From IMG/VR virus record IMGVR_UViG_3300011445_000012, positions 1 to 39,695 of that record: 39,695 nucleotides of DNA. The stretch is one strand, 5' to 3'. The DNA comes from a virus. This document shows positions 7,820 to 14,329 of this stretch, one piece after another. The notes beneath the pieces are model-generated. The model had not been told where the DNA came from, did not search any database, and saw only the letters and a program-made list of their open reading frames with translations. The stretch's first letter is position 1. Each line of letters begins with the position of its first letter. The translations under genes were made by a program, and so were the position numbers.

Positions 7820-8529
7820 AGCGCCACCCGGTTGGGCTTACCCGCGCCGGCAAGGCCGGCCCAGTCTTTGCGGATGGCGTTCATGAAGGCCTCGTCCCAG
7901 TCGACGTAGGTGTAGCCCTTCGCTCGTGCCTGGCTGACGAAGTGCTCGAGGCGCTGGTCGAGCAGGAAGTGGCCCTTCGCTGCCGCCCACGCCCGGACCC
8001 GGTCAGAGATTCCAAAACCTACGGGAATGGGGACGCGCGGAGCGCGTCGTGTTTCCCTTGCATCCCTTCTCTTCACTTCACTTCTCTTCACTTCACTTCT
8101 GTCGACTGCAGTCTGACTGTAGACTGTCACTGGTCCGACCTTAGTCGGTCCGTGTGCCGACTTTTCGCGGACAAGCTCCTTGATTTCCTTGCACTCGACC
8201 GGGTCGGGTGGGCGCGGGTGTTTGCCGTTTATGTAGCGCAACCGCTGCCTGAACTTCGGCACGTGCGCGTACCGCTTGTTGTCAACGTCGTACATGCGCA
8301 CGAGGTCGGCGTCGCACAACGCGGACATGATCTCGGCGACCTGGGCGCGGTCGGTCAGCGTCAGCCAGTCACGCCACAAGCGCCACAGAGCGCCCGGCCC
8401 GGCCTCGAAGTTGCCGAGGTCGTCAGCCTCCAGCACGCAGGCGATGAACGCCAAGCGGTGCGTGTTGCGTTTCAGCCCGAGCAGCGCGTCAGACTTCAGC
8501 GCCTCGTCGCGAATAATTCGGTCTGGCAT
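7816..8529 (-). CDS. Putative replication initiation protein (237 aa)
   Basis: This gene sits directly before the helicase and overlaps it by 4 nt, the normal place for a lambda O/P- or DnaT-like initiator or helicase loader. The N-terminal 115 residues look like a winged-helix domain (FIACVLEADDLGNFEAGP, then ADLVRMYDVDNKRYAHVPKF). They are followed by a charged low-complexity linker containing a doubled SEVKR. The last 80 residues end in YVDWDEAFMNAIRKDW, a pattern common at the C-terminus of phage replication proteins. The assignment rests on domain layout and context; the exact loading or origin-binding function is inferred. Confidence 0.7.
   Translation of the reverse strand: MPDRIIRDEALKSDALLGLKRNTHRLAFIACVLEADDLGNFEAGPGALWRLWRDWLTLTDRAQVAEIMSALCDADLVRMYDVDNKRYAHVPKFRQRLRYINGKHPRPPDPVECKEIKELVREKSAHGPTKVGPVTVYSQTAVDRSEVKRSEVKRRDARETRRAPRVPIPVGFGISDRVRAWAAAKGHFLLDQRLEHFVSQARAKGYTYVDWDEAFMNAIRKDWAGLAGAGKPNRVAL
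8067..8096. repeat. In-frame 15-bp tandem duplication in the initiator gene
   Basis: The unit TTCTCTTCACTTCAC occurs twice in direct succession (8067-8081 and 8082-8096) and is followed by a partial third start. On the coding strand it encodes SEVKR twice within the linker of the initiator, so it changes linker length without changing frame. Confidence 0.9.
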
Positions 8530-8538
8530 GGTTCCCTC

Positions 8539-8742
8539 TCACCCGTTCCCTCGATAAGGGGCCGGCGGCAACGCGGGGAGGGCTCCCACGCTTTCGGTGA
8601 TCACCCTAGCCGCCGGCTTTCCTTTGTTCACTTCGATCGTGAACCAGTAGCAGTACGCCGAGCAGAGCGCGTTGACGCAGCGCACAATCGGCAGGCGCCG
8701 GTGCTGCACGCGGGGCTCGCCGCAGACGTGGCAGTCAGTCAT
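8539..8742 (-). CDS. Small zinc-ribbon-like protein (67 aa)
   Basis: Two Cys clusters, CHVCGEP at residues 4-10 and CVNALCSAYCYW at about 22-33, are spaced as in one-zinc ribbon proteins. The rest is a short beta-like segment (FTIEVNKGKPAARVI). ATG 8742 overlaps the stop of the gene before it. It might be a DNA-binding regulator of the Ogr/Delta kind, but the similarity is limited to the cysteine pattern, so this is only a possibility. Confidence 0.65.
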   Translation of the reverse strand: MTDCHVCGEPRVQHRRLPIVRCVNALCSAYCYWFTIEVNKGKPAARVITESVGALPALPPAPYRGNG

Positions 8743-8932
8743 AGGGGTAGCGGAGCAGGCGCCGCTGGGTTAGAGGCCTTGGTCTAACCCACCGGAACTT
8801 CTGGCCCAGGGAGCGGTGCACGAATTCGAGATGGGCCGCGGCGCGCACGGTCTCGCGCCAAGCCTTCGCGTCGACGTTGGCGGAGACGCGCACCAGCGCC
8901 CAGGCGAGCTGCCGGTAGATGTTGTCTGTCAC
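8735..8932 (-). CDS. Hypothetical helical protein (65 aa)
   Basis: The GTG start at 8932 overlaps the nuclease stop as GTGA, and the end overlaps the next gene by 8 nt. The protein is helical with alternating hydrophobic and basic residues (QLAWALVRVSANVDAKAW), and its last 20 residues are strongly basic. No family is recognised. Nucleic-acid binding is possible from its charge but not shown. Confidence 0.6.
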   Translation of the reverse strand: MTDNIYRQLAWALVRVSANVDAKAWRETVRAAAHLEFVHRSLGQKFRWVRPRPLTQRRLLRYPYD

Positions 8933-9198
8933 GCGTACGCCTTGAGCACGGCCAGCGCCTCGTCGAACGAGCGCACGACGTGCGAGCGCCCCTTCCAGTC
9001 GCGGTGCCAGGGCTTCTGCACGGCGTTGAGCTTCTCGCCGGGCATCTTCACCTCCATCACGACGTTGTGCCCGCGCCAGCCGACCAACAGGTCAGGGCAG
9101 CCGTTGCCGACACGGGCCAGCGACTGCACCGAGGCGCCGATCGCGAGCAGCGGCTCGACGATGTCGCCCTGGTTGGCGTCGACCTTGGCGGCCCTCAT
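8929..9198 (-). CDS. VRR-NUC-type nuclease (89 aa)
   Basis: This is a compact PD-(D/E)xK nuclease domain. The N-terminal DANQGDIVEPLLAIGASV helix is followed by GNGCPDLLVGWRG, with the catalytic Asp in PDLL, then VVMEVKMPGEKLN with the Glu-x-Lys pair, and then an alpha helix containing KPWHRDW. These features and the 89-residue length match phage stand-alone VRR-NUC proteins, thought to cut branched or flapped DNA. ATG 9198 overlaps the stop of the membrane peptide gene (ATGA). Longer forms of this frame run into neighbouring genes and were rejected. Confidence 0.85.
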   Translation of the reverse strand: MRAAKVDANQGDIVEPLLAIGASVQSLARVGNGCPDLLVGWRGHNVVMEVKMPGEKLNAVQKPWHRDWKGRSHVVRSFDEALAVLKAYA

Positions 9199-9353
9199 AG
9201 CCCGGCGTCCTCGAACATCAGGATGAGCCCGTAGACGACCACGAGCACGATGATCGTGGCGAGCAGCGGCGCGTGGATGGCGACGACGACCAGGCCCCAG
9301 AAGAAGACCGCCAGCGTGACCAGGGCCCACGCCCAGAAGTGGCCGCGGCTCAC
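9195..9353 (-). CDS. Two-span membrane peptide (52 aa)
   Basis: The GTG start at 9353 overlaps the stop of the HTH gene. The protein is almost entirely two hydrophobic helices (about residues 5-25 and 30-46) separated by a short His-Ala-Pro turn, ending in an acidic tail. It is in the early operon, far from the lysis genes, so a holin role is unlikely. Possible roles are superinfection exclusion or membrane anchoring of replication, both unproven. Confidence 0.65.
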   Translation of the reverse strand: MSRGHFWAWALVTLAVFFWGLVVVAIHAPLLATIIVLVVVYGLILMFEDAGL

Positions 9354-9544
9354 GCCTGCCCCCGCGTCCGCTTGCGGGGGGGCCGCATCTCCACCCCGTG
9401 CTGGCCGAGCTTCGACCAGACCGCGCTGCTGGTCCGCCCGAGCCACTCGGCGATCTCGCGCAGGGTGCTCCCCGCCCGGTACATGGCGACGGCCTCCACC
9501 TCGTCCTCGGGGATCCAGTCGCGCCGAGCGCGTCGCGCCGCCAC
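9350..9544 (-). CDS. Small helix-turn-helix DNA-binding protein (64 aa)
   Basis: GTG 9544 lies 2 nt after the stop of the Cro-like gene. Residues about 10-50 form a homeodomain-like or resolvase-like HTH (AMYRAGSTLREIAEWLGRT followed by SSAVWSKLGQHGVEMR), and the C-terminal tail is basic. It probably binds DNA as a second early regulator. Recombinase domains are absent, so it is not a complete site-specific recombinase. Confidence 0.75.
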   Translation of the reverse strand: MAARRARRDWIPEDEVEAVAMYRAGSTLREIAEWLGRTSSAVWSKLGQHGVEMRPPRKRTRGQA

Positions 9545-9546
9545 GA

Positions 9547-9750
9547 CTACCGTCCGTCGGTCTGGGCCGGCCGCTTGTCGGCACGGTCAGCGCGTAGCCG
9601 GCCACGAGTGAGCACCTCGGCCTGGTACTGCCGGCCGACCGGCACGCGCCCGTTCGACTTCCACTCGCTGACGCTGGGGGGGCTGATGCCGAAAGCCTCG
9701 GCCGTCGCGGAGACGCCGTGGAAGTAGGCGATCAGGTCTTCTGGAGTCAT
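9547..9750 (-). CDS. Cro-like transcriptional regulator (67 aa)
   Basis: This small HTH protein is the first gene of the leftward operon. The segment YFHGVSATAEAFGISPPSVS is a typical Cro/YdaS-type helix-turn-helix, followed by EWKSNGRVPVGRQYQAEVL as in phage Cro proteins. The length is normal for the family. It faces a divergent promoter region with three symmetric sites that it probably binds. No Shine-Dalgarno sequence precedes ATG 9750, and the predicted transcription start falls at about the same base, so the message may be leaderless. No second CI-like repressor was found. Confidence 0.85.
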   Translation of the reverse strand: MTPEDLIAYFHGVSATAEAFGISPPSVSEWKSNGRVPVGRQYQAEVLTRGRLRADRADKRPAQTDGR

Positions 9751-9757
9751 ACCGCGC

Positions 9758-9787
9758 AGTGTAGGTGAACCTTCTGTGACGAGTCAA
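9758..9787 (-). promoter_or_regulatory. Leftward early promoter for the Cro-like operon
   Basis: On the minus strand there is TTGACT (9787-9782), an 18-nt spacer and TACACT (9763-9758). The expected start is near 9751, adjacent to the ATG at 9750. An operator (9762-9773) covers the spacer and touches the -10 box, so binding there should repress this promoter. Confidence 0.7.
9762..9773. promoter_or_regulatory. Operator site 3 (TAGG-N4-CCTT)
   Basis: The sequence TAGGTGAACCTT is a near-perfect inverted repeat. It overlaps the leftward early promoter between its -35 and -10 boxes. The centre is 46 bp from operator 1. It is a likely site for the adjacent Cro-like protein, which would mean autorepression. 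Confidence 0.65.
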
Positions 9788-9807
9788 CCACACGGGCAAA
9801 AATAAAT

Positions 9808-9819
9808 TAGGCGAACCTA
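9808..9819. promoter_or_regulatory. Operator site 1 (TAGG-N4-CCTA)
   Basis: TAGGCGAACCTA has perfect TAGG/CCTA half-sites in an AT-rich setting. It directly abuts the -35 box of the rightward promoter. Its centre is 24 bp from that of site 2, roughly two helical turns, so dimers could bind on nearly the same face. Confidence 0.7.
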
Positions 9820-9848
9820 TTGACACCGAATTAGGCGGGCCTTATATT
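9820..9848 (+). promoter_or_regulatory. Rightward early promoter
   Basis: A consensus TTGACA (9820-9825), a 17-nt spacer and TATATT (9843-9848) make this the best sigma-70 match seen in the window. The expected start is near 9855, about 23 nt before the first gene. Operators flank or overlap both boxes, so it should be strong and repressible. Confidence 0.85.
9832..9843. promoter_or_regulatory. Operator site 2 (TAGG-N4-CCTT)
   Basis: TAGGCGGGCCTT lies in the spacer of the rightward promoter and reaches the first base of its -10 box. It shares the same half-sites as the other two copies. Confidence 0.65.
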
Positions 9849-9877
9849 CGGGCTGTAACGAAACCAAGGGAATCCAG

Positions 9878-10078
9878 ATGAACCTCACCAAGAAGCAACT
9901 CGCCAAGATGGCCCGCGAAGCTGGCGCAGCGGAAGCCCGCGTCATGGCCGACGGTTCGATCGCGTTCTCCGGTCGCAGCGGTCCGCTCGCCGAGCCGATC
10001 AGCTTCGACGACGACGGCGAGGACCAGTACATCGCCGACTTGCCCGGCTTCCAAGACTTCGCCCCCCAGTACCGCTAG
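9878..10078 (+). CDS. First gene of rightward early operon, hypothetical (66 aa)
   Basis: The ATG is preceded by AAGGGAA at good spacing and lies about 23 nt after the predicted start of the strong early promoter, so it should be expressed first and at a high level. The N-terminal helix is basic (NLTKKQLAKMAREAGAAEA) and the C-terminal half is very acidic (SFDDDGEDQYIADLPGF). No family is recognised. The place just after the promoter is where phages often put host-takeover or antitermination functions, but nothing in the sequence shows this. Confidence 0.75.
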   Translation: MNLTKKQLAKMAREAGAAEARVMADGSIAFSGRSGPLAEPISFDDDGEDQYIADLPGFQDFAPQYR

Positions 10079-10086
10079 GAGCAACC

Positions 10087-10296
10087 GTGATCGCCTCCAC
10101 CCCTGTCTACGGCACCCGCCTCCTCGCCGCCCGCGGCAACCTGTCGTGGGAGCGCCGCACGCAAACCACTGACCTCGGCTACACCGACGCCGGGTACTGC
10201 ATCGACGCGCCGTCGTACCTGCCGGTGGGCGGCGCGCACAACAGTGGCTACGGTTTCCCGCTCGTGTCGGTCGAGCGCCGCGAGGAGCGGTCATGA
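10087..10296 (+). CDS. Hypothetical protein (69 aa)
   Basis: The GTG start has AGGAG 6 nt upstream, overlapping the previous stop. The protein is rich in Tyr, Gly and Ser (TDLGYTDAGYCIDAPSYL) with probable beta structure and a basic end. The stop lies in an ATGA overlap with the next gene. Not recognised. Confidence 0.65.
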   Translation: MIASTPVYGTRLLAARGNLSWERRTQTTDLGYTDAGYCIDAPSYLPVGGAHNSGYGFPLVSVERREERS

Positions 10297-10574
10297 TCGC
10301 CGCCGTCTTTGAAGGCTTCGAGATCCACCTGAACCCGCGCGAGGCGCGCTCCGCCACGCATCAGGGCCAGTGCGACGCCGATGTCGCCGCGCTGCTCGCC
10401 AAGCCCTCGATCGCGCGCCAGTTCGACGCCATCAGCCCCGACGCGATCCGCCGCGAACTCGCCGGCTACGGGGCGTGGGACGACAAGGACTTGCTCGACG
10501 ACGCCGCCAACCGCGCACGCATTCTGTGGCTCGCCGCCCACGACATCGTCGACGCGATCGGCCACCAAGACTAG
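10293..10574 (+). CDS. Hypothetical protein (93 aa)
   Basis: ATG overlaps the previous stop, with GAGGAG upstream. The N-terminus is a short beta segment (AAVFEGFEIHLNPREA). The rest is helical, with the acidic stretch GYGAWDDKDLLDDAANRARI and a hydrophobic helix ending in IVDAIGH. The codon pattern favours this frame. Not recognised; possibly an accessory early protein. Confidence 0.7.
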   Translation: MIAAVFEGFEIHLNPREARSATHQGQCDADVAALLAKPSIARQFDAISPDAIRRELAGYGAWDDKDLLDDAANRARILWLAAHDIVDAIGHQD

Positions 10575-10584
10575 GGGACAGACG

Positions 10585-10893
10585 ATGACCAAGCACACGC
10601 CCGACTTCGTTTACATCTACGTCAGCGAAACCATGAACAACGAGTACACGACGCGGGGCGTCTTCTGCGGCGATGAGTTCCCGGACGGGCCCGGACGCCT
10701 CCAGATCAAGCTCCCCGTCGTGTTCGCCATGCGCCGCGACGCCGCGTACTTCGTGGACCCGGACGGCCCGGACGAACTCCCGTACAGCATAAAGCGCGCC
10801 TACGCGGCTCTCATCGTGCAAATCGATGCCGCTCTGGAGCGGCACATGCGCGCCCACCTCGCCCGCGCTGCGCTCGCCAAGGTGGAGGGATAA
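10585..10893 (+). CDS. Hypothetical protein (102 aa)
   Basis: ATG 10585 follows AGGGGA. The upstream part of the same open frame is out-of-frame shadow of the previous gene and was excluded. The sequence begins with MTKHTPDFVYIYVSETM and has a beta-rich core (RLQIKLPVVFAMRRDAAYF). The last 40 residues form a long helix (LIVQIDAALERHMRAHL). Not recognised. The alpha/beta composition suggests a folded enzyme-like or binding domain. Confidence 0.7.
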   Translation: MTKHTPDFVYIYVSETMNNEYTTRGVFCGDEFPDGPGRLQIKLPVVFAMRRDAAYFVDPDGPDELPYSIKRAYAALIVQIDAALERHMRAHLARAALAKVEG

Positions 10894-10896
10894 ACC

Positions 10897-11145
10897 ATGA
10901 AGCCACGCACGATCCACTCGCACCGCGCCGAGCAGATGCTTCGGCACTACGCCGGCAAGGGGTGTTTCGTCCCCAGCGACGAAGCGATCCAGGCCCTCGC
11001 GTACGACCTCTGGGGAGTCCAGCAAGAGGAGTGCGTCATGGTCGACGAAGCCGCCAGCATCCTCCTCGCCCGCATCGGCGGCTACACGAACCTGGGCGCG
11101 TACATGGCCAGCCTCCTCGCGCGTCGGCGCCGGGTGACGTCATGA
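10897..11145 (+). CDS. Hypothetical protein (82 aa)
   Basis: The ATG has a strong GGAGGG site that lies in the end of the previous gene. The protein is mainly helical, with AIQALAYDLWGVQQEE and ASILLARIGGYTNLGAYMAS, and a basic tail (RRRRVTS). Not recognised. Confidence 0.65.
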   Translation: MKPRTIHSHRAEQMLRHYAGKGCFVPSDEAIQALAYDLWGVQQEECVMVDEAASILLARIGGYTNLGAYMASLLARRRRVTS

Positions 11146-11288
11146 GCAACATCCGGCGCCGCATCATCCGCGACCTGATCAACGCCGCCGTGCTCGAGAT
11201 GCGCGGCGACTACCGGCTGGCCATGGCAGCCCGCGCACGCGCCGCTGCCGGTCGCGCCCGTCTCACCATCATGAGGGCCGCAGCATGA
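11142..11288 (+). CDS. Small basic helical peptide (48 aa)
   Basis: ATG 11142 overlaps the previous stop (ATGA) and the end overlaps the next ATG in the same way. It is very basic (NIRRRIIRDLINAAVLEMRG, then Ala/Arg-rich), with the look of one or two amphipathic helices. It may bind nucleic acid, by composition only. Its short length makes it less certain than its neighbours. Confidence 0.55.
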   Translation: MSNIRRRIIRDLINAAVLEMRGDYRLAMAARARAAAGRARLTIMRAAA

Positions 11289-11515
11289 ACCGCAGCTACG
11301 TGATCGAAAAGCGCCAGCCCGACGGGTCGCTCGACTTCTCGCACCCGCAGCCGGAAGACGTGTTCGGGCTCCCCGCGATCGTCGGCATTTCGGAGCAAGC
11401 GATTGCGCGTACCGTCTTCGCCCGTCAGCCCGATGCGGTCTTGACCGGCGACAGTATCAGCCGCTGGCCGTCACTCATCGACCCGCGCTTCGTCGCGCGC
11501 GTCAAGTACTGGTAG
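11285..11515 (+). CDS. Hypothetical protein (76 aa)
   Basis: Coupled to the gene before by ATGA. It begins with NRSYVIEKRQPDGSLDFSHP and ends in a basic WPSLIDPRFVARVKYW. Probably a small mixed alpha/beta protein. Not recognised. Confidence 0.65.
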   Translation: MNRSYVIEKRQPDGSLDFSHPQPEDVFGLPAIVGISEQAIARTVFARQPDAVLTGDSISRWPSLIDPRFVARVKYW

Positions 11516-11527
11516 GAGGCTCACGCC

Positions 11528-11713
11528 ATGAACCGCACGAAGCCCGTCCCCCTCGCCAGGTTGCGCGAAATCGCGCGCTATCTGCGCGACCCGGAGAACT
11601 TTGGCGCCGTCGGCCCGTGGCGGTGCGTGGAGTGCGGCGTGCCCGTCGTGCCTGGCCGGCGCACCCCTTGCAAGTGCCTCCCCCATCTTAACGACACCAG
11701 GCTCACGCCATGA
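11528..11713 (+). CDS. Small putative zinc-binding protein (61 aa)
   Basis: The start has an AGGAGG site 9 nt upstream. Residues about 33-50 hold CVECGVPV and CKC, a four-cysteine zinc-knuckle pattern. The N-terminus is a basic helix (LARLREIARYLRDPENFGAV). It could bind DNA, RNA or a host protein; nothing more can be said. Confidence 0.6.
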   Translation: MNRTKPVPLARLREIARYLRDPENFGAVGPWRCVECGVPVVPGRRTPCKCLPHLNDTRLTP

Positions 11714-11901
11714 ACCTCAACGGTTTCATCATCGTCTCGCACGGCACCCTCGTCGGCTTCCAGCCGCTCACCGCAGAAGCCCGCAGCTGGTGGGACGAGA
11801 ACGTGCAGGACGGGCCCGCACTGGGCGACACCCGCTACGTCGAGCACCGCTACGCGTGGCAGATCATCGACGCCATCAACCATCTGGGAGACGCAGAATG
11901 A
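11710..11901 (+). CDS. Hypothetical protein (63 aa)
   Basis: ATGA overlaps join it to both neighbours. The sequence NLNGFIIVSHGTLVGFQPL looks like a beta hairpin. It is followed by SWWDENVQDGP and a terminal helix (YAWQIIDAINHLGD). Not recognised. The acidic, Trp-rich composition fits a small binding protein. Confidence 0.65.
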   Translation: MNLNGFIIVSHGTLVGFQPLTAEARSWWDENVQDGPALGDTRYVEHRYAWQIIDAINHLGDAE

Positions 11902-12107
11902 ACTGGGACGACTACAGGGAACGCGCCTACGCGCGCGACCTCACCGCATTCGCTTGCACGGGCGCCCTGCACGCGCTCGTGTGGTGCGGCGATGTCACCA
12001 CGCCGACCGCGCAGCGTTGCGTACGCGACTTCGACCACGCCGACTTCATGCTCTCTGTCGAGGCCGGCGTGTACGACATCGAAACCGGCCGCCTCATCGA
12101 GGAGTGA
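11898..12107 (+). CDS. Hypothetical protein (69 aa)
   Basis: ATG 11898 overlaps the previous stop. The sequence starts NWDDYRERAYARDLTAFACT and includes ALHALVWCGDVTTPTAQRCV, with four cysteines in total, and ends in an acidic region. A longer form of the open frame is shadow. Not recognised. Confidence 0.65.
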   Translation: MNWDDYRERAYARDLTAFACTGALHALVWCGDVTTPTAQRCVRDFDHADFMLSVEAGVYDIETGRLIEE

Positions 12108-12109
12108 CC

Positions 12110-12319
12110 ATGAACCCGTACCAAAGCGCCTACCAGGCCTTCGCCGGCAAGCCGCCCCTCGTGACGTGCCGCCGCTGCGCCGGCTACTACACCGTCACCA
12201 AGTGCCTGCAGGGCAGCGACATCGAGTACCCGTGCCCCGCGTGCGATGGCGAGGGCGTCGTCGAAGCCAACCACGAGTGGGCCACCGGCAACCGCCCAGG
12301 AGACCGCCGCTATGAGTGA
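12110..12319 (+). CDS. DnaJ-type zinc-ribbon peptide (69 aa)
   Basis: It carries CRRCAGYYTV and, about 20 residues on, CPACDGEGVV, matching the paired CxxCxGxG zinc motifs of DnaJ-like proteins, but no J-domain is present. The ATG at 12110 lies just after the previous stop, with GAGGAG ahead. It directly precedes the ERF gene and overlaps it by 8 nt. It may be a small accessory zinc protein. Confidence 0.7.
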   Translation: MNPYQSAYQAFAGKPPLVTCRRCAGYYTVTKCLQGSDIEYPCPACDGEGVVEANHEWATGNRPGDRRYE

Positions 12320-12962
12320 CCACGACGGCCTGCCATCCCGCTCCGGGCTCGTGTACGCCGCCATCCTCACCGTCGCCACGCGCATGGCGCGCGAGGGCGT
12401 GGCGAAGGATCGCGTCAACGCCCAGCAGGACTACCGCTTCCGCGGCATCGACGACTTCTACAACGCTCTCGCGCCGGCCCTCGTCGCCGCGCGGCTGTTC
12501 ATCGTCCCGCAGTGCCTGGAGCGCGAAGTGGTCGAGCGCAAGAGCGGCACCGGCAAGGCGCTGTTCTACGTGACCGTCAAGATGGTCTTCGACCTCACGT
12601 CCGCCGACGACGGCAGCGCGCTCCGTGTCGGGCCGATATACGGGGAGGCGATGGACTCCGCCGACAAGGCCACCAACAAGGCGATGTCGGCCGCGTACAA
12701 GTACGCCGTGATGCAGGCCTTCGCCATCCCCGTCGCCGGGCAGACGCTCGACGGCGAAGCGGACGACGAGACGGACCTGGTCCCGGCGACCTTCACCGCC
12801 GAGCAGCAGGCGGCCCTGGAGCAGCTGCGCGACGTGGCCAAGCAAGGCCTCGACGCGCTACGCGAAGCGTGGGAGCAGCAGGACAAGCACACGCGCATCG
12901 CGCTGGCCGGCGAACTCGTGGCGCTGAAGAAGACCGCCGACGGAGTGAGCAATGTCGCCTGA
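12312..12962 (+). CDS. ERF-family single-strand annealing protein (216 aa)
   Basis: This protein would anneal complementary single strands during phage recombination. ATG 12312 follows GGAGACC. The N-terminal 130 residues match the ERF pattern: AREGVAKDRVNAQQDYRFRG, then DDFYNALAPALVAARLFIVP, then the ATNKAMSAAYKYAVMQAFAI region shared by ERF proteins. The C-terminal third is a helical, charged tail, as is common. It overlaps the exonuclease gene by 11 nt, and such annealing/exonuclease pairs usually work together on DNA ends, concatemers and host-independent repair. Confidence 0.9.
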   Translation: MSDHDGLPSRSGLVYAAILTVATRMAREGVAKDRVNAQQDYRFRGIDDFYNALAPALVAARLFIVPQCLEREVVERKSGTGKALFYVTVKMVFDLTSADDGSALRVGPIYGEAMDSADKATNKAMSAAYKYAVMQAFAIPVAGQTLDGEADDETDLVPATFTAEQQAALEQLRDVAKQGLDALREAWEQQDKHTRIALAGELVALKKTADGVSNVA

Positions 12963-13593
12963 AGAACGCGACGATGCCATCGCCGCCTGGCTCCTTGAGC
13001 GGGCCGGCAAGTTCAACGCGTCGTGCGCGCCGCGCGCGCTCACCCGCCTGAAGAAAGGCGGATGGTCGACCGACCGCGGCAAGTACGCGCAGGAGATCAT
13101 CGCCGAGCGCCTCACGGGCGACAGTGTGAAGCACTACGTCAACGACGCCATGCGCTGGGGCATCGAGCAGCAGGCGCCCGCCATCGCCGCCTACGAGGCC
13201 TACACGGGGCAGCTGGTCAAAGCACTGGAGTACGTGTCGATCCCGCACCCGCGCATCGAGAACCTCTCCTCCAGCCCAGACGGGCTCGTCGGCAGCGACG
13301 GGCTGATCGAGGTCAAGTGCCCGACGACGCCGGTCTTCATCGCCTGGAAGATGGATCCGGGCATCCCCGAGGATCACCTGCAGCAGATCCTCCTCCAGAT
13401 CGCCGTCACCGGCCGCAAGTGGTGCGACTTCTGCGCGTACGACCCGCGCATCCGCGGCGGACCCGACCAGCAGCTGATCATTCGCCGCTTCATCCCGACA
13501 CCCCAGGCGATCGCCGACATCGAAAAGGATGCCGAGGAGTTTCTCGCCGAGGTCGACGCGATGTTCGACGCGTTCGTCGGAGCGCCCGCGTGA
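12952..13593 (+). CDS. YqaJ-type (lambda-exonuclease-like) recombination nuclease (213 aa)
   Basis: This is a 5'-3' exonuclease that makes the single strands used by the ERF protein. Catalytic residues of the lambda-exonuclease/YqaJ fold are visible: E72 in RWGIEQQAPAI, D110 in SSSPDGLV, and E120 and K122 in GLIEVKCP. The Gln-rich helix HLQQILLQIAVTG and the following YDPR are also typical. Its length of 213 residues fits the family. It overlaps both the ERF gene and the next gene, confirming operon structure. Confidence 0.9.
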   Translation: MSPEERDDAIAAWLLERAGKFNASCAPRALTRLKKGGWSTDRGKYAQEIIAERLTGDSVKHYVNDAMRWGIEQQAPAIAAYEAYTGQLVKALEYVSIPHPRIENLSSSPDGLVGSDGLIEVKCPTTPVFIAWKMDPGIPEDHLQQILLQIAVTGRKWCDFCAYDPRIRGGPDQQLIIRRFIPTPQAIADIEKDAEEFLAEVDAMFDAFVGAPA

Positions 13594-13880
13594 TGGCCGG
13601 CAAAGCGAAAGACCGCACCGGGCAACGCTACGGGCGGCTGGTCGTCCTCTCACTGGCGCCGGCCGTCCTGAAGGGGGCCCGGTGGCGGTGCGTGTGCGAC
13701 TGCGGCACGTTGTGCGTCGTCCGCGCGCAATTCCTGCAGGCCGGGTGGACGCAGTCGTGCGGCTGCCTGCGCCGCGAGAACGCGCGAGCGCGCGCCGCAG
13801 AAGCCCGCGGCAAGCCCAGGACGAAGCGCGTCGACGCCATCCTCAATTCGTTCGCTGCCCTCGCGGAGTGTATGCCATGA
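13593..13880 (+). CDS. Zn-binding phage domain protein, HNH/AP2-associated type, without nuclease (95 aa)
   Basis: ATG 13593 overlaps the exonuclease stop (TGATG). The segment DRTGQRYGRLVVLSLAP, then WRCVCDCGTLCVV and QSCGCLRR, is the small zinc-binding domain commonly found at the front of phage HNH or AP2-domain proteins. The His-Asn-His nuclease and AP2 parts are absent; the protein ends in a basic helical tail. It is thus likely a DNA-binding remnant or a stand-alone adaptor rather than an active nuclease. Confidence 0.7.
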   Translation: MAGKAKDRTGQRYGRLVVLSLAPAVLKGARWRCVCDCGTLCVVRAQFLQAGWTQSCGCLRRENARARAAEARGKPRTKRVDAILNSFAALAECMP

Positions 13881-14329
13881 CCTGTACGCACGACCTCGCC
13901 GAACAAGAGACGGCCTGCGCGGACGGCAAGTGCCCGCTATGCCTTGCCGCCGCGCTGGCGATCACCGCCGATGCACTCCAGTGGACTGGCCAGCCAGTGC
14001 CAGCATCGGAATGGCAAAAGTTGGTGGCCGAGCGCGACCTTCTACGCAAGCGGCTGGCGTGGTGCACCTGCGGGGTCAGGGACGCCGCCGCGCTCGCGGC
14101 CACGGAATCATCATTCGACCCCAGAGCGGCGGCCGAGAAGTTGCGCTCCGCCATCGTCGACGAAGCGCCGCGCTTGTACGCGGACAACCAGCTGCTCCGC
14201 AGCCACGTCCTTGAACTCCTCGCAGCGATTGATGGCTTGGAGGGCCACCCGGTCATGTACTCCATCGCGCTGCGACTGTCTGCCGCAGCGAAAGCCGCGA
14301 AGGCATTCCTCGTGAATGGTGCGCCATGA
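13877..14329 (+). CDS. Hypothetical Cys-containing helical protein (150 aa)
   Basis: ATG 13877 overlaps the previous stop. The N-terminal segment TCTHDLAEQETACADGKCPL has Cys/His residues spaced like a zinc site and is followed by CLAAALA. The middle has WCTCGVRDAAAL. The rest is predicted coiled-coil or helical (AAEKLRSAIVDEAPRLYA). A longer frame reading back to 13529 is shadow of the nuclease gene. Similar long-helix accessory proteins occur in early phage operons, but the family is not recognised. Confidence 0.65.
   Translation: MTCTHDLAEQETACADGKCPLCLAAALAITADALQWTGQPVPASEWQKLVAERDLLRKRLAWCTCGVRDAAALAATESSFDPRAAAEKLRSAIVDEAPRLYADNQLLRSHVLELLAAIDGLEGHPVMYSIALRLSAAAKAAKAFLVNGAP

Noticed and set aside
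9751-9877. Attachment site or origin iterons in the control region
   Set aside because: The repeated TAGG-N4-CCTW sites fit promoters and a Cro-like operator set. No integrase is present and there are too few copies for iterons.
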